Shown: in pieces, positions 47,714 to 55,836 of the stretch | Layout: every line of letters begins with the position of its first letter | Numbering within the stretch: position 1 is the first letter of the stretch | Source of the DNA: Caulobacter henricii | GTDB taxonomy: Bacteria > Pseudomonadota > Alphaproteobacteria > Caulobacterales > Caulobacteraceae | Direction of reading: 5' to 3' | Assembly (NCBI RefSeq): GCF_001414055.1 | Contig: NZ_CP013002.1 | Span: 3,596,001-3,660,000, forward strand | DNA length: 64,000 bases | Translations under genes and position numbers: made by a program | Notes under the pieces: model-generated | What the model saw: only the letters and a program-made list of their open reading frames with translations | The model's database searches: none | What the model was told of the DNA's origin: nothing

Positions 47714-47822
47714 CGATCTTGTGTCGGCGATCCCGGATTGGCCCGCGTTTCCCCTTTCAGGTGAACCGGATCTGTGGCATATTCTGATCTCAGCCTTGTT
47801 CTCCAGCGCGGCTGTGTCACTC

Positions 47823-47872
47823 CGGCCGGGCGGCGAAACCTGATGGTTTTGCGGCCCGGCCGTTCGAGTTTT
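47823..47872 (+). terminator. long hairpin with T-run, copy 1
   Basis: CGGCCGGGC pairs with GCCCGGCCG, then after one mismatch GCGAAACC pairs with GGTTTTGC (one G-U), closed by a TGAT loop. TTCGAGTTTT follows on the plus strand. Here it can end transcription of the M23 gene 110 bp upstream. The same hairpin recurs in the RTX intergenic regions. Confidence 0.7.
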
Positions 47873-48033
47873 GGAGCTTGAGCTTAAGCCAGGTTGTCCC
47901 GGCTTGCGGCGCTCCGTTTTCATTCCGCTATGATCTGTGCCTGCCTCAGCCGGCCCTTCTTGTTGGGCGAGTTTGGCATGCGTGGGCTTGACGCAAGGCC
48001 TGGCGTCTCCGTTCAGGGCCTTGTGGACCCGGC

Positions 48034-48065
48034 AAAAAAAGGGGGCCGCCCCGGAGGGCGGCCCC
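48034..48065 (-). terminator. rho-independent terminator of RTX gene 1
   Basis: Perfect 10-bp GC stem GGGGCCGCCC / GGGCGGCCCC with a four-base loop and seven T's on the minus strand, 25 bp after the stop codon. Confidence 0.92.
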
Positions 48066-48090
48066 GCAATCCTAATCGACTTCCGTCAGA

Positions 48091-49587
48091 TTACTCAGGA
48101 GCGGTGCTCACGAAGGAGGCCGCCGACACGTCGTTCAGGGTCGAACCCTGCAGGACGACGACGTTGTCCGTGGTGGTACCAACGCTTTGCGAGTCGACGA
48201 ACACGTAAACGTCCGAACCGACCTGGACAGCGACGAACCGAACCACCAGGTCCGCAGCGAACTTGGCATTGGCCAGGGCCAGAGCGGCCGTGTAGCTGGC
48301 GGCGCTGTCTTCGAAGTAGTTCGAGGTCGCACCGGCCAGACCGAAGTCCATGGCGTCGTCCGCAGTGAAGCCGGTGATGATGTCCGACACCGAGTTGCCG
48401 GCATCAGCGATCGTGGCATCGGTCGACGGGCTGAAGATGAACAGGTCAGCGCCGGTACCACCGGTCAAGACGTCCCGACCCAGGCCACCGGTGATGGTGT
48501 CGTCGCCAGCGCCACCCAGGAGGGTGTCGTTGCCCGAACCACCCTGGATGCTGTCGTTGCCGTCACCGCCGTCGATGCTGTCGTTGTTGTTCCCGCCCGA
48601 GAGGCTGTCATTCCCCAGGTCGCCGAACAGCAGGTCATTGTCGTCGCCGCCCGAGATGACGTCATTACCCTGGCCACCGCGCAAGGTGTCGTCGCCAAAG
48701 TCGCCGTTCAAGGTGTCATTGCCCAGGTTGCCCTGGATGAAGTCGTTGCCGCCGGAGCCGCTAAGCCCATCATTGCCCTGGCCGCCATAGATGGTGTCGT
48801 CGCCACCGCCACCTTGGACGTTGTCATTGCCCTGGTTACCCTGAGCCCAGTTCCCCCTGTAGGACAGGGTTATGGTGTCATTGCCTTCACCGCCGAAGAT
48901 GGTGGCGACGCCCTCGGTTGCGGTCAGGGTGTCGTTGCCGTTGTCGCCATTAATGACATCATTGCCGAGACCGCCGATGATGGTGTCGTTGCCGACGCCG
49001 CCGTTGAAGATGTCGGCCGAGCCGCTGCCCCCTTCGTTATCGACGAGAGTGTCATTGCCGGTGCCGCCGTTGATGGTGTCGGTGCCGTTGCCGCCAACAA
49101 TGGTGTCATCGCCAGCGTCGCCGTTGATCAGGTCGCTGCCGTTGTCGCCGGTCAGGGTGTCAGCGTCAGCGCCGCCGGTGATCACGTCATTGCCGTTGCC
49201 GCCGAGGACGCTGTCAGCGCCGGTCGAGCCGCTGATGCGGTCGTTGCCGTTGCCCGCGTCAACCGTGCCCGCGCCGGTCAGGTACAGGGCGTCGGCGAAG
49301 CCGGTGCCCGTGACGCTGGTGCCCGAACCGATGTCGAACTTCGAACCGTCCGAAAAGGTGATCTCGCTCAGGGCCGTCGCTTCGAAGGTCACCGAACGGG
49401 TGCCATAGGTCACGATGATCTTGGCCGTCGTGGTCGGGGTGGCGTCGGTCAGGGTGTAGGTCACGCTGGCGGCCGTCGCGGCTTGAGTCGCGAAGGTCAG
49501 GATATCGGTGCCGCCCACGAAGCCAGCGGCTTGCGAGTCGGTGATCGTCTCAAAAACGTACGTAGTCGTCGGAAGCATTACTGGCAT
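48091..49587 (-). CDS. RTX calcium-binding protein 1
   Basis: 498 residues from the ATG at 49587, chosen because GGAG lies about 7 bp upstream. A non-RTX N-terminal domain (about 1-95, [21 protein letters not shown] ... [14 protein letters not shown]) precedes about twenty GGxGxDxxx calcium-binding nonapeptides (about 115-390). The C-terminal part ([27 protein letters not shown] to [14 protein letters not shown] ... [10 protein letters not shown]) ends in the uncleaved signal-type tail of type I substrates. No N-terminal signal peptide or enzymatic domain. It is probably exported by the ABC/HlyD pair at 60-63 kb and folds on Ca2+ outside the cell. Confidence 0.9.
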   Translation of the reverse strand: MPVMLPTTTYVFETITDSQAAGFVGGTDILTFATQAATAASVTYTLTDATPTTTAKIIVTYGTRSVTFEATALSEITFSDGSKFDIGSGTSVTGTGFADALYLTGAGTVDAGNGNDRISGSTGADSVLGGNGNDVITGGADADTLTGDNGSDLINGDAGDDTIVGGNGTDTINGGTGNDTLVDNEGGSGSADIFNGGVGNDTIIGGLGNDVINGDNGNDTLTATEGVATIFGGEGNDTITLSYRGNWAQGNQGNDNVQGGGGDDTIYGGQGNDGLSGSGGNDFIQGNLGNDTLNGDFGDDTLRGGQGNDVISGGDDNDLLFGDLGNDSLSGGNNNDSIDGGDGNDSIQGGSGNDTLLGGAGDDTITGGLGRDVLTGGTGADLFIFSPSTDATIADAGNSVSDIITGFTADDAMDFGLAGATSNYFEDSAASYTAALALANAKFAADLVVRFVAVQVGSDVYVFVDSQSVGTTTDNVVVLQGSTLNDVSAASFVSTAPE

Positions 49588-49702
49588 CAAAAACTCCAAA
49601 GTCGTGATCAACAGACGCAAGAGCCCACCCTCTCGCACCATAGGGTGGAGAGCCTGAGTTCTGCGGCCGAAACTAAAACGCTTGCTGGAGGCGTTGCCCC
49701 CC

Positions 49703-49809
49703 GGTCAAGCTTGCCCAGGACACCGATATCCGTTTGGCTTCGTGACTACAACCACGCGTCGATGAACGGCGCTCAATATCGTATTTTGACTTTCGAAAGA
49801 CGGCGAAAC
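49703..49809. promoter_or_regulatory. divergent promoter cassette, copy 1
   Basis: Minus-strand TTGACC (49703-49708) points toward RTX 1; plus-strand TTGACT (49786-49791) with GCGAAAC (49803-49809) points away. Between them is the conserved CGATATCCGTTTGG ... GACTACAACCA block (49724-49754). The same arrangement occurs before RTX 2 and RTX 4. Promoter strengths are inferred from the Caulobacter sigma-70 consensus (TTGAC then GCTANAWC). Confidence 0.5.
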
Positions 49810-49814
49810 ATGGG

Positions 49815-49908
49815 AACAGGGGCCGTCAGCCTTGTTCTCCAGCGCGGCTGTGTCACTCCGGCCGGGCGGCGAAACCTGATGGTTTTGCGGTCCGGCCGTT
49901 CGAGTTTT
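49815..49908 (+). ncRNA. putative small RNA, copy 1
   Basis: A plus-strand promoter-like element (49786-49809) is followed by about 50 bases and then a hairpin (49859-49898) with TTCGAGTTTT. This predicts an RNA of about 90 nt, divergent from RTX 1. The 5' end is approximate. An alternative is that the hairpin was simply copied with an RTX 3' flank. Confidence 0.4.
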
Positions 49909-50102
49909 GGAGCTCGAGCTTAAGCCAGGTTGTCCCGGCTTGCGGCGCTCCATTTTCATTCCGCTATGATCTGTGCCTGCCCTCCGCCGGCCCTTCTTGT
50001 TGGGCGCGTTTGGCTTGCGTGGGCTTGACGCAAGGCCGGGCGTTTCCGTTCAGGCCCTTGTGGACCAGACAAAAAAAGGGGGCCACCCCGGAGGGTGGCC
50101 CC
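49826..50102. repeat. 277-bp direct repeat, copy 2 (3' flank of RTX gene 2)
   Basis: Nearly identical to 47790-48066, same orientation and length. A diverged third copy starts at 51841 and fades after about 125 bp. Confidence 0.85.
50071..50102 (-). terminator. rho-independent terminator of RTX gene 2
   Basis: GGGGCCACCC / GGGTGGCCCC, 10-bp perfect stem, four-base loop, seven T's on the minus strand. Same design as the RTX 1 terminator with one compensated base pair change. Confidence 0.92.
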
Positions 50103-50126
50103 ACAATCTTGGTTCGTCGTCGCGAC

Positions 50127-51599
50127 TTAGGAAGCGAGCGACACGAACGAGGCGGCCGAGACGTCCGCCAGGGTCGAACCCTGCAGGACGACGACGTTGT
50201 CCGTGGTGGTGCCAGCGGTCTGCGAGTCAACGAACACGTAGACGTCGGTACCGACCTGGACGGCCACGAACTGGACCACCAGGTCAGCAGCGAACTTGGC
50301 GTTCGCCAGAGCCAGAGCGGCCGTGTAGCTGGCGGCGGTGTCTTCGAAGTAGTTCGAAGTCGCACCAGCCAGACCGAAGTCCATGGCGTCGTCCGCGGTG
50401 AAGCCGGTGATGATGTCCGACACCGAGTTACCGGCATCAGCGATCGTGGCATCGGTCGACGGGCTGAAGATGAACACGTCAGCGCCGGTACCACCGGTCA
50501 TGACGTCCTGGCCCAGGCCACCGGTGATGTAGTCGTCGCCAGCGCCGCCCGCGAGGGTGTCGTTGCCGTCGCCACCGACGATCGAGTCAGAACCGTCGCC
50601 GCCGTCGACATTGTCATTGCCAGCGCCGGAGTTGATGGTGTCGTCGCCGAGGTCACCGAAGATCAGCTCGTTACCGGCCGAGTCGTTGATGACGTCGTTG
50701 CCCTGACCGCCACGGATGGTGTCGTTGCCACCGTCGCCGTTCAGGATGTCATTACCCATGTTGCCCTGGATAAAGTCATTGCCGCCACCGCCAACGATGG
50801 TGTCGTTGTCCTGGCCACCATAGATGGTGTCGAGGCCAGCATCACCGTTGATGATGTCGTTGCCCTGGTTGCCCTGGGCCCAGCTGCCGGCCGAGTTCAG
50901 GATGACGGTGTCGTTGCCGAAGCCGCCGAACAGGGTGTCGGTGCCAGCGCCGGCGACGAGGGTGTCGTTGCCGTTGTCGCCGTTGATGGTGTCGTTGCCG
51001 AGACCGCCGGTGATCGAGTCAGCGTCGTTGCCGCCGTTGAACACGTCGGCAGCGGCAGTGCCGTCGCCGTCGGTGATGACGTCAGCGCCGGTGCCACCGT
51101 TGATGGTGTCGATGCCGTTGCCGCCCGAGAGGGTGTCAGCGCCCGAATCGCCGTTGATCAGGTCGTTGCCGTTGTCGCCGGCCAAGGTGTCAGCGTCAGC
51201 GCCGCCGGTGATGACGTCGTTGCCGTTGCCGCCGATGACGCTGTCAGCGCCGGTCGAGCCGCTGATGCGGTCGTTGCCGTTGCCGCCGTCAACCGTGCCA
51301 GCGCCGGTCAGGTACAGGGCGTCAGCGAAGGCGGTGCCCGTGACGTTGGTGCCCGAACCGATGTCGAACTTCGAGCCGTCCGAGAACGTGATTTCGCTCA
51401 GGGCGGTCGATTCGAAGGTCACCGTACGGGTGCCGTAGCTCACGATGATCTTGGCCGTCGTGGTCGGGGTGGCGTCGGTCAGGGTGTAGGTGACGCCCGC
51501 AGCGGTAGCGGCCTGATCAGCAAAGGTCAGGGTGTCGGTGCCGTTCACGAAGCCAGCGGCTTGCGTATCGGTGATGGTTTCAAAAACGTAGGCAGTCAT
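50127..51599 (-). CDS. RTX calcium-binding protein 2
   Basis: 490 residues from the ATG at 51599 with GGAG upstream; the long upstream in-frame stretch is leader sequence. N-terminal domain [25 protein letters not shown] (about 1-90), tandem GGxGxD nonapeptides (about 105-380), then [27 protein letters not shown] and a C-terminal export-type tail. It is almost the same protein as RTX 5 (57612-59084); I see only a few differences, all in the C-terminal third. Monocistronic, with its own promoter cassette and terminator. Confidence 0.9.
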   Translation of the reverse strand: MTAYVFETITDTQAAGFVNGTDTLTFADQAATAAGVTYTLTDATPTTTAKIIVSYGTRTVTFESTALSEITFSDGSKFDIGSGTNVTGTAFADALYLTGAGTVDGGNGNDRISGSTGADSVIGGNGNDVITGGADADTLAGDNGNDLINGDSGADTLSGGNGIDTINGGTGADVITDGDGTAAADVFNGGNDADSITGGLGNDTINGDNGNDTLVAGAGTDTLFGGFGNDTVILNSAGSWAQGNQGNDIINGDAGLDTIYGGQDNDTIVGGGGNDFIQGNMGNDILNGDGGNDTIRGGQGNDVINDSAGNELIFGDLGDDTINSGAGNDNVDGGDGSDSIVGGDGNDTLAGGAGDDYITGGLGQDVMTGGTGADVFIFSPSTDATIADAGNSVSDIITGFTADDAMDFGLAGATSNYFEDTAASYTAALALANAKFAADLVVQFVAVQVGTDVYVFVDSQTAGTTTDNVVVLQGSTLADVSAASFVSLAS

Positions 51600-51696
51600 C
51601 AAAAGCTCCAAGGTTGTGATCGCTGGCCAGGAGAACTCTACCCTCCCCACCGGTTCGGTGGAGCGCTTTGTTCCCTGGCCGAAACTAGAACTTGCT

Positions 51697-51824
51697 CTTG
51701 GAGCGATGCCCCCGGTCAAGTTTGCCCCAGTGTATCGATATCCGTTCGGTTTGGAGACTGCAACCAAGCCGCACTGCAAGGGTTCACTTTTCGTAAAGTT
51801 TTGACTTTCGGCGGGCGGCGAAAC
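51697..51824. promoter_or_regulatory. divergent promoter cassette, copy 2
   Basis: Minus strand: TTGACC (51714-51719) then GCTCCAAG (51697-51704), toward RTX 2. Plus strand: TTGACT (51801-51806), 11-base spacer, GCGAAAC (51818-51824). Central block CGATATCCGTTCGG ... GACTGCAACCA at 51736-51766. Spacer bases differ between copies while the boxes are kept, which supports function. Confidence 0.55.
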
Positions 51825-51832
51825 ATGGGAAC

Positions 51833-51923
51833 AGAAAGCGTCGGCCTTGTTCTCCAGCGTGGCTGTGTCACTCCGGCCGGGCGGCGAGACCTGATGGTTT
51901 TGCGGTCCGGCCGTTCGAGTTTT
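51833..51923 (+). ncRNA. putative small RNA, copy 2
   Basis: Predicted from the plus-strand promoter-like element at 51801-51824 and the hairpin at 51874-51913 with TTCGAGTTTT. About 90 nt. The 5' end is approximate. Confidence 0.4.
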
Positions 51924-52083
51924 GGGGCTTTAGCCGCCGCCGGTTTGCCCCAGCTTGCGGCACTCTATTTCCGTCCGCTGCAATAGGGCCAGTGTTCCCT
52001 TCGCCCTGTCAGGGCCGTCTGGCCTTGTCCAGGACAGGCTCAAGGCTGCACGCCCTCGCTCAGACGCTCGTCGGCCATGCATG

Positions 52084-52111
52084 AAAAGGGGGCCACCCCG
52101 AAGGGCGGCCC
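52084..52111 (-). terminator. rho-independent terminator of RTX gene 3
   Basis: GGGCCACCC / GGGCGGCCC stem (one G-U), four-base loop, short T-run on the minus strand. Weaker than the other RTX terminators. Confidence 0.75.
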
Positions 52112-52131
52112 ATTCGGCGCCTGCCCCCAGA

Positions 52132-53613
52132 TCAGTCGCCCGAAACGAACGAGGCGGCCGAGACGTCCGCCAGGGTCGAACCCTGCAGAATGACGACATT
52201 GTCCGTGGTGGTACCAACGGTTTGCGAGTCGACGAACACATAGACGTCCGAACCGACCTGAACCGCGACGAACCGAACCACCAGGTCCGCAGCGAACCTG
52301 GCATTGGCCAGGGCCAGAGCGGCCGTGTAGCTGGCGGCTGTGTCTTCGAAGTAGTTCGAGGTCGCACCCGGCAGGCCGAAGTCCATGGCGTCGTCCGCCG
52401 TGAAGCCGGTGATGATGTCCGACACCGAGTTGTCGGCATCAGCGATCGTGGCATCGGTCGAGGGGCTGAAGATGAACACGTCCGCGCCGGCACCACCGGT
52501 CATGACGTCGCGACCCAGGCCACCGGTAATATAGTCGTCGCCGGCACCGCCCGCGAGGGTGTCGTTGCCGTCACCACCAACAACGAGGTCATTGCCGTCG
52601 CCACCGTCGACAGTGTCGGCACCAATGCCGGCATTGATGGTGTCATTGCCCAGATCACCGAAGATCAGGTCGTTACCTTCCGAGTCGTTGAGGGTGTCAT
52701 TGCCCTGACCTCCACGGAGGGTGTCATTGCCCGCATCGCCGTTCAGGACGTCATTGCCGAGATTGCCCTGGACGAAGTCATTGCCGCCGGCACCGACGAT
52801 GGTGTCATTGTCCTGGCCGCCATAGAGGGTGTCCTGACCCTCCTCACCGGTAATGGTGTCATTGCCCTGGTTGCCCTGGGCCCAGCCGCCGTCAGAACTC
52901 AGCGCGATGGTGTCGTTTCCATAGCCACCGAAAATGGTGTGGATGCCGGCATAGGACGTCAGCGTATCATTGCCGTTGTCGCCATAGAGGGTGTCATTGC
53001 CTCCGCCTGAGGTGATGGTGTCGTCGCCGTCGCCGCCATAGAGAAGGTCGTCGCCTGCCTGGTCTTCGCCCTCATACTCGCCGATGGTATCGGCACCGGT
53101 GCCGGCATAGATGGTGTCCTGGCCATTGGCCCCGCTCAGATTATCGTCCCCAACATCACCATTGATGATGTCATTGCCGTTGCCGCCCCACAGGGTGTCG
53201 TTGCCGTTGCCGCCGGCGATGGCGTCGTTGCCATTATCGCCCCTGAGGAAGTCGGCCAGGGTTGAACCGCTGATACGGTCGGAGCCGTTGCCGCCGTTGA
53301 CCGTGGCAGGACCGGTCAGAAAGATTGCGTCGGCGAAACCGGTGCCATTGATCGTGCCTGAACCGACCTGGAACTTGGAGCCGTCGGAGAAGCTGATGAC
53401 ATCCAGACGGTTGGTGCCGGTAGACGCAAAGGTCACTGAGCGTGCGCCAAAGGTCACCGTGATCTTGGCGATCGTGGTCGGCGTGGCTTCGGTCAGGGTG
53501 AAGGTGACGGCTGATGCGGTAGCCGCCTGATCAGCAAAGGTCAGGCTGTCGGTGCCATTCACGAAGCCTGCGGCCTGGCTGTCGGTAATGGTCTCAAAAA
53601 CGTAGGCAGTCAT
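52132..53613 (-). CDS. RTX calcium-binding protein 3
   Basis: 493 residues, ATG at 53613 with GGAG upstream. Same three-part plan as its paralogues but the most divergent: the N-terminal domain reads SLTFADQAATASAVTFTLTEATPTTIAKITVTFGARSVTF, and the repeat region contains distinctive insertions (EYEGEDQAGDDLLYGGDGDDTITSGGGNDTLYG). The C-terminal tail is close to that of RTX 1 ([32 protein letters not shown]). Its upstream region lacks the divergent cassette found at RTX 1, 2 and 4, so it may be regulated differently. Confidence 0.9.
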   Translation of the reverse strand: MTAYVFETITDSQAAGFVNGTDSLTFADQAATASAVTFTLTEATPTTIAKITVTFGARSVTFASTGTNRLDVISFSDGSKFQVGSGTINGTGFADAIFLTGPATVNGGNGSDRISGSTLADFLRGDNGNDAIAGGNGNDTLWGGNGNDIINGDVGDDNLSGANGQDTIYAGTGADTIGEYEGEDQAGDDLLYGGDGDDTITSGGGNDTLYGDNGNDTLTSYAGIHTIFGGYGNDTIALSSDGGWAQGNQGNDTITGEEGQDTLYGGQDNDTIVGAGGNDFVQGNLGNDVLNGDAGNDTLRGGQGNDTLNDSEGNDLIFGDLGNDTINAGIGADTVDGGDGNDLVVGGDGNDTLAGGAGDDYITGGLGRDVMTGGAGADVFIFSPSTDATIADADNSVSDIITGFTADDAMDFGLPGATSNYFEDTAASYTAALALANARFAADLVVRFVAVQVGSDVYVFVDSQTVGTTTDNVVILQGSTLADVSAASFVSGD

Positions 53614-54023
53614 CTAACACTCCAGAATCGAAATCATCAGCCACAAGGCCGCCGTCCCTCGGACCCGATGGGTACAAGGCCCGCTTTGCGTGGCCGAACC
53701 TTAAGGCTTGTTCTCGTTGGCGGTGGGCCTCGGCCATACCGCCTCTGTTGGTGCTATCCGGCCGGCTGGACGGGCGCAACCGGGAGTCGCTGAACAGTGA
53801 TAAGTTTCGCCCTCTGCTGTCTGGGCGGCGCCTAATCCTGGGGCATAGTCTTTCGGCCCTGGCCTCCGAAGAGGCGGTTTCACTCTGGTCAGGCTGCGAT
53901 GGCCGAAAACTTTGTGGGTCGGCCCCTGGGGTAGTGTCCCCCGCCCGGGCCCTCGGCGACTGGACAAAAAAAGGGGGCCACCCCGAAGGATGGCCCCGCA
54001 ATCTTCAGCCTGTGAGGCGAGGC
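53614..54023. other. RTX 3-RTX 4 intergenic region
   Basis: 410 bases without a supported gene. The right side holds the RTX 4 terminator (53966-53997). I do not find the cassette or hairpin that marks the other intergenic regions; the RTX 3 promoter must lie here but I cannot place it. Confidence 0.5.
53966..53997 (-). terminator. rho-independent terminator of RTX gene 4
   Basis: GGGGCCA / TGGCCCC stem extended by mispaired inner bases, with seven T's on the minus strand. Same position and design as the other RTX terminators. Confidence 0.85.
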
Positions 54024-55493
54024 TTAGCCGGCCGAGGCCACGAAGGACGCGGCCGACACGTCGTTCAGGGTCGAGCCCTGCAGGACGATGACGTTGTCCG
54101 TGCTCGTGCCGAGGGTGGCCGAGTCCACGAACACATAGACGTCCGACCCGACCTGGACAGCCACGTACTGCACGACCAGATCCGCAGCGAACTTGCCGTT
54201 CGCCACGGCCAGGGCGGCCGTATAGGTGTCGGCGGTCGTTTCGAAGTAGTTCGAGGCAGCGCCTTCCACGTCGATCGCGATCGTATCCTCGGAGGTGAAG
54301 CCGATGATGACGTCCGACTGCGAGTTGCCGGCGTTGGCGATGGTCGATTCGTTCGTGGCAAACACGAACAGATCGGCACCGGTACCGCCATTCAGGACGT
54401 CCTTGCCCTGACCGGCGGCGAGGGTGTCGTTGCCTGCGCCACCCAAGATGGTGTCGTTGCCCGAACCGCCCGAGAGGCTGTCGTTACCGTCGCCGCCGTC
54501 CAGGCTGTCGTTCTGATTGCCGCCCAACAGGGTGTCATTGCCCAGGTCGCCGAACAGCAGGTCATTGTCGTCGCCACCGGAGATGACGTCATTGCCCTGA
54601 CCGCCGCGGATGGTGTCGTTGCCAAAGTCGCCGTTCAGGGTGTCATTGCCCAGGTTGCCCTGGATGAAGTCATTGCCGTCGCCACCGGAGACCGTGTCGT
54701 TGTCCTGGCCGCCATAAACAGTGTCATTGCCAGCGTCGCCGGTGACGGTGTCATTGCCCTGGTTGCCCTGGGCCCAGCTGCCGGCAGCGTTCAGGATGAG
54801 GGTGTCGTTGCCGAAACCGCCGAACAGGGTGTCAGTACCAGCGCCGGCGACGAGGGAGTCGTTGCCGTTGTCGCCACTGAGGGTGTCGTTGCCGAGACCA
54901 CCGGTGATGGTGTCGTTGTCGTTGCCGCCGTTGAACACGTCAGCAGCGCCGGTGCCGTCGCCGTCGGTGATGACGTCAGCGCCGGTGCCACCATTGATGG
55001 TGTCGGTGCCGTTGCCGCCCGAGAGGGTATCAGCGCCAGCGTCGCCGTTGATCAGGTCGTTACCGTTGTCGCCAGCCAGGGTGTCTGTGTCAGTGCCGCC
55101 GGTGATGACGTCGTTGCCGTTGCCGCCGATGACGCTGTCAGCGCCGGTCGAGCCGCTGATGCGGTCGTTGCCGTTGCCGCCGTCAACCGTGCCAGCGCCG
55201 GTCAGGTACAGGGCGTCGGCGAAGGCGGTGCCCGTAACGTTGGTGCCCGAACCGATGTCGAACTTCGAGCCGTCCGAGAACGTGATTTCGCTCAGGGCCG
55301 ACGATTCGAACGTCACCGAACGGGTGCCATAGGCCACAATGATCTTGGCGGTCGCGGTCGGCGTGGCGTCCGTGAGGGTGTAGGTCACGCCAGCAGCCGT
55401 CGCGGCCTGGTTGGCGAAGGTCAGGGTGTCGGTGCCGCCCACGAAGCCTGCGGCTTGCGCGTCGGTGATGGTTTCAAAAACGTACGCAGTCAT
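54024..55493 (-). CDS. RTX calcium-binding protein 4
   Basis: 489 residues from the ATG at 55493 with GGAGC upstream. The N-terminal domain and first half of the repeats resemble RTX 2 and 5, and the later repeats resemble RTX 1 ([27 protein letters not shown]). The C-terminal third is its own variant (DLFVFATNESTIANAGNSQSDVIIGFTSEDTIAIDVEGAASNYF ... [14 protein letters not shown]). This mosaic pattern suggests recombination among paralogues. It has the divergent cassette upstream and its own terminator. Confidence 0.9.
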   Translation of the reverse strand: MTAYVFETITDAQAAGFVGGTDTLTFANQAATAAGVTYTLTDATPTATAKIIVAYGTRSVTFESSALSEITFSDGSKFDIGSGTNVTGTAFADALYLTGAGTVDGGNGNDRISGSTGADSVIGGNGNDVITGGTDTDTLAGDNGNDLINGDAGADTLSGGNGTDTINGGTGADVITDGDGTGAADVFNGGNDNDTITGGLGNDTLSGDNGNDSLVAGAGTDTLFGGFGNDTLILNAAGSWAQGNQGNDTVTGDAGNDTVYGGQDNDTVSGGDGNDFIQGNLGNDTLNGDFGNDTIRGGQGNDVISGGDDNDLLFGDLGNDTLLGGNQNDSLDGGDGNDSLSGGSGNDTILGGAGNDTLAAGQGKDVLNGGTGADLFVFATNESTIANAGNSQSDVIIGFTSEDTIAIDVEGAASNYFETTADTYTAALAVANGKFAADLVVQYVAVQVGSDVYVFVDSATLGTSTDNVIVLQGSTLNDVSAASFVASAG

Positions 55494-55606
55494 CAAAAGC
55501 TCCAAAGTTAAGATCGCTGGCCACAAGCACGCGGCCCTCGCACCGGTTTGGTGGAGAGCCTTGTTCCCGGGTCGAAACTAGAACTTGCTCTTGGAGCGAT
55601 GCCCCC

Positions 55607-55715
55607 GGTCAAGTTTTGCCCAGGCTACCGATATCCGTTTGGTTTAGAGACTGCAACCATACCTCGCTGCAGCGCATCAATTTTCGTATTTTTGACTTTC
55701 AGCAGGCGGCGAAAC
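55607..55715. promoter_or_regulatory. divergent promoter cassette, copy 3
   Basis: Minus-strand TTGACC (55607-55612) toward RTX 4; plus-strand TTGACT (55692-55697), 11-base spacer, GCGAAAC (55709-55715). The central block CGATATCCGTTTGG ... GACTGCAACCA lies at 55629-55659. Confidence 0.55.
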
Positions 55716-55723
55716 ATGGGAAC

Positions 55724-55812
55724 AGGATCCGTCGGCCTTGTTCTCCAGCGTGGCTGAGTGTCTCCGGCCGGGCTGAACAGTTTTTCTGTTTCAGCCCGGC
55801 TGTTTTCGTTTC
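55724..55812 (+). ncRNA. putative small RNA, copy 3 (diverged hairpin)
   Basis: The plus-strand promoter-like element at 55692-55715 is followed by a different hairpin, GCCGGGCTGAACAG / CTGTTTCAGCCCGGC (55767-55800, one bulge), and TGTTTTCGTTT. A hairpin with T-run is kept at the same place although its sequence has changed. It could also serve the convergent glycosyltransferase gene. Confidence 0.35.
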
Positions 55813-55836
55813 TGTAAGACTTTGGAAGGGTCGGGA

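Larger units (their letters stand above)
47790..48066. repeat. 277-bp direct repeat, copy 1 (3' flank of RTX gene 1)
   Basis: Nearly identical and colinear with 49826-50102. It includes the plus-strand hairpin at 47823-47862 and the RTX terminator at 48034-48065. It shows that RTX genes 1 and 2 were duplicated together with their 3' flanks. Confidence 0.85.
49588..50126. other. RTX 1-RTX 2 intergenic region, no protein gene
   Basis: 539 bases without a supported protein gene. From left: leader and promoter of RTX 1, conserved central block (49724-49754), plus-strand promoter-like element (49786-49809), hairpin with T-run (49859-49908), and the RTX 2 terminator (50071-50102). Confidence 0.7.
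51600..52131. other. RTX 2-RTX 3 intergenic region, no protein gene
   Basis: 532 bases. They contain the RTX 2 leader and promoter, the conserved central block (51736-51766), the plus-strand promoter-like element (51801-51824), the hairpin with T-run (51874-51923) and the RTX 3 terminator (52084-52111). Confidence 0.7.
55494..55836. other. RTX 4-glycosyltransferase intergenic region
   Basis: 343 bases without a supported gene. They contain the RTX 4 leader and cassette (55607-55715) and a hairpin at 55767-55800. Conserved sequence shared with the regions before RTX 1 and 2 ends at about 55765. Confidence 0.6.

Noticed and set aside
48480..49260. Regularly spaced short repeats that could suggest a CRISPR array.
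   Set aside because: They are in-frame RTX nonapeptide codons on the minus strand; spacing is 27 or 54 bp and there are no unique spacers.
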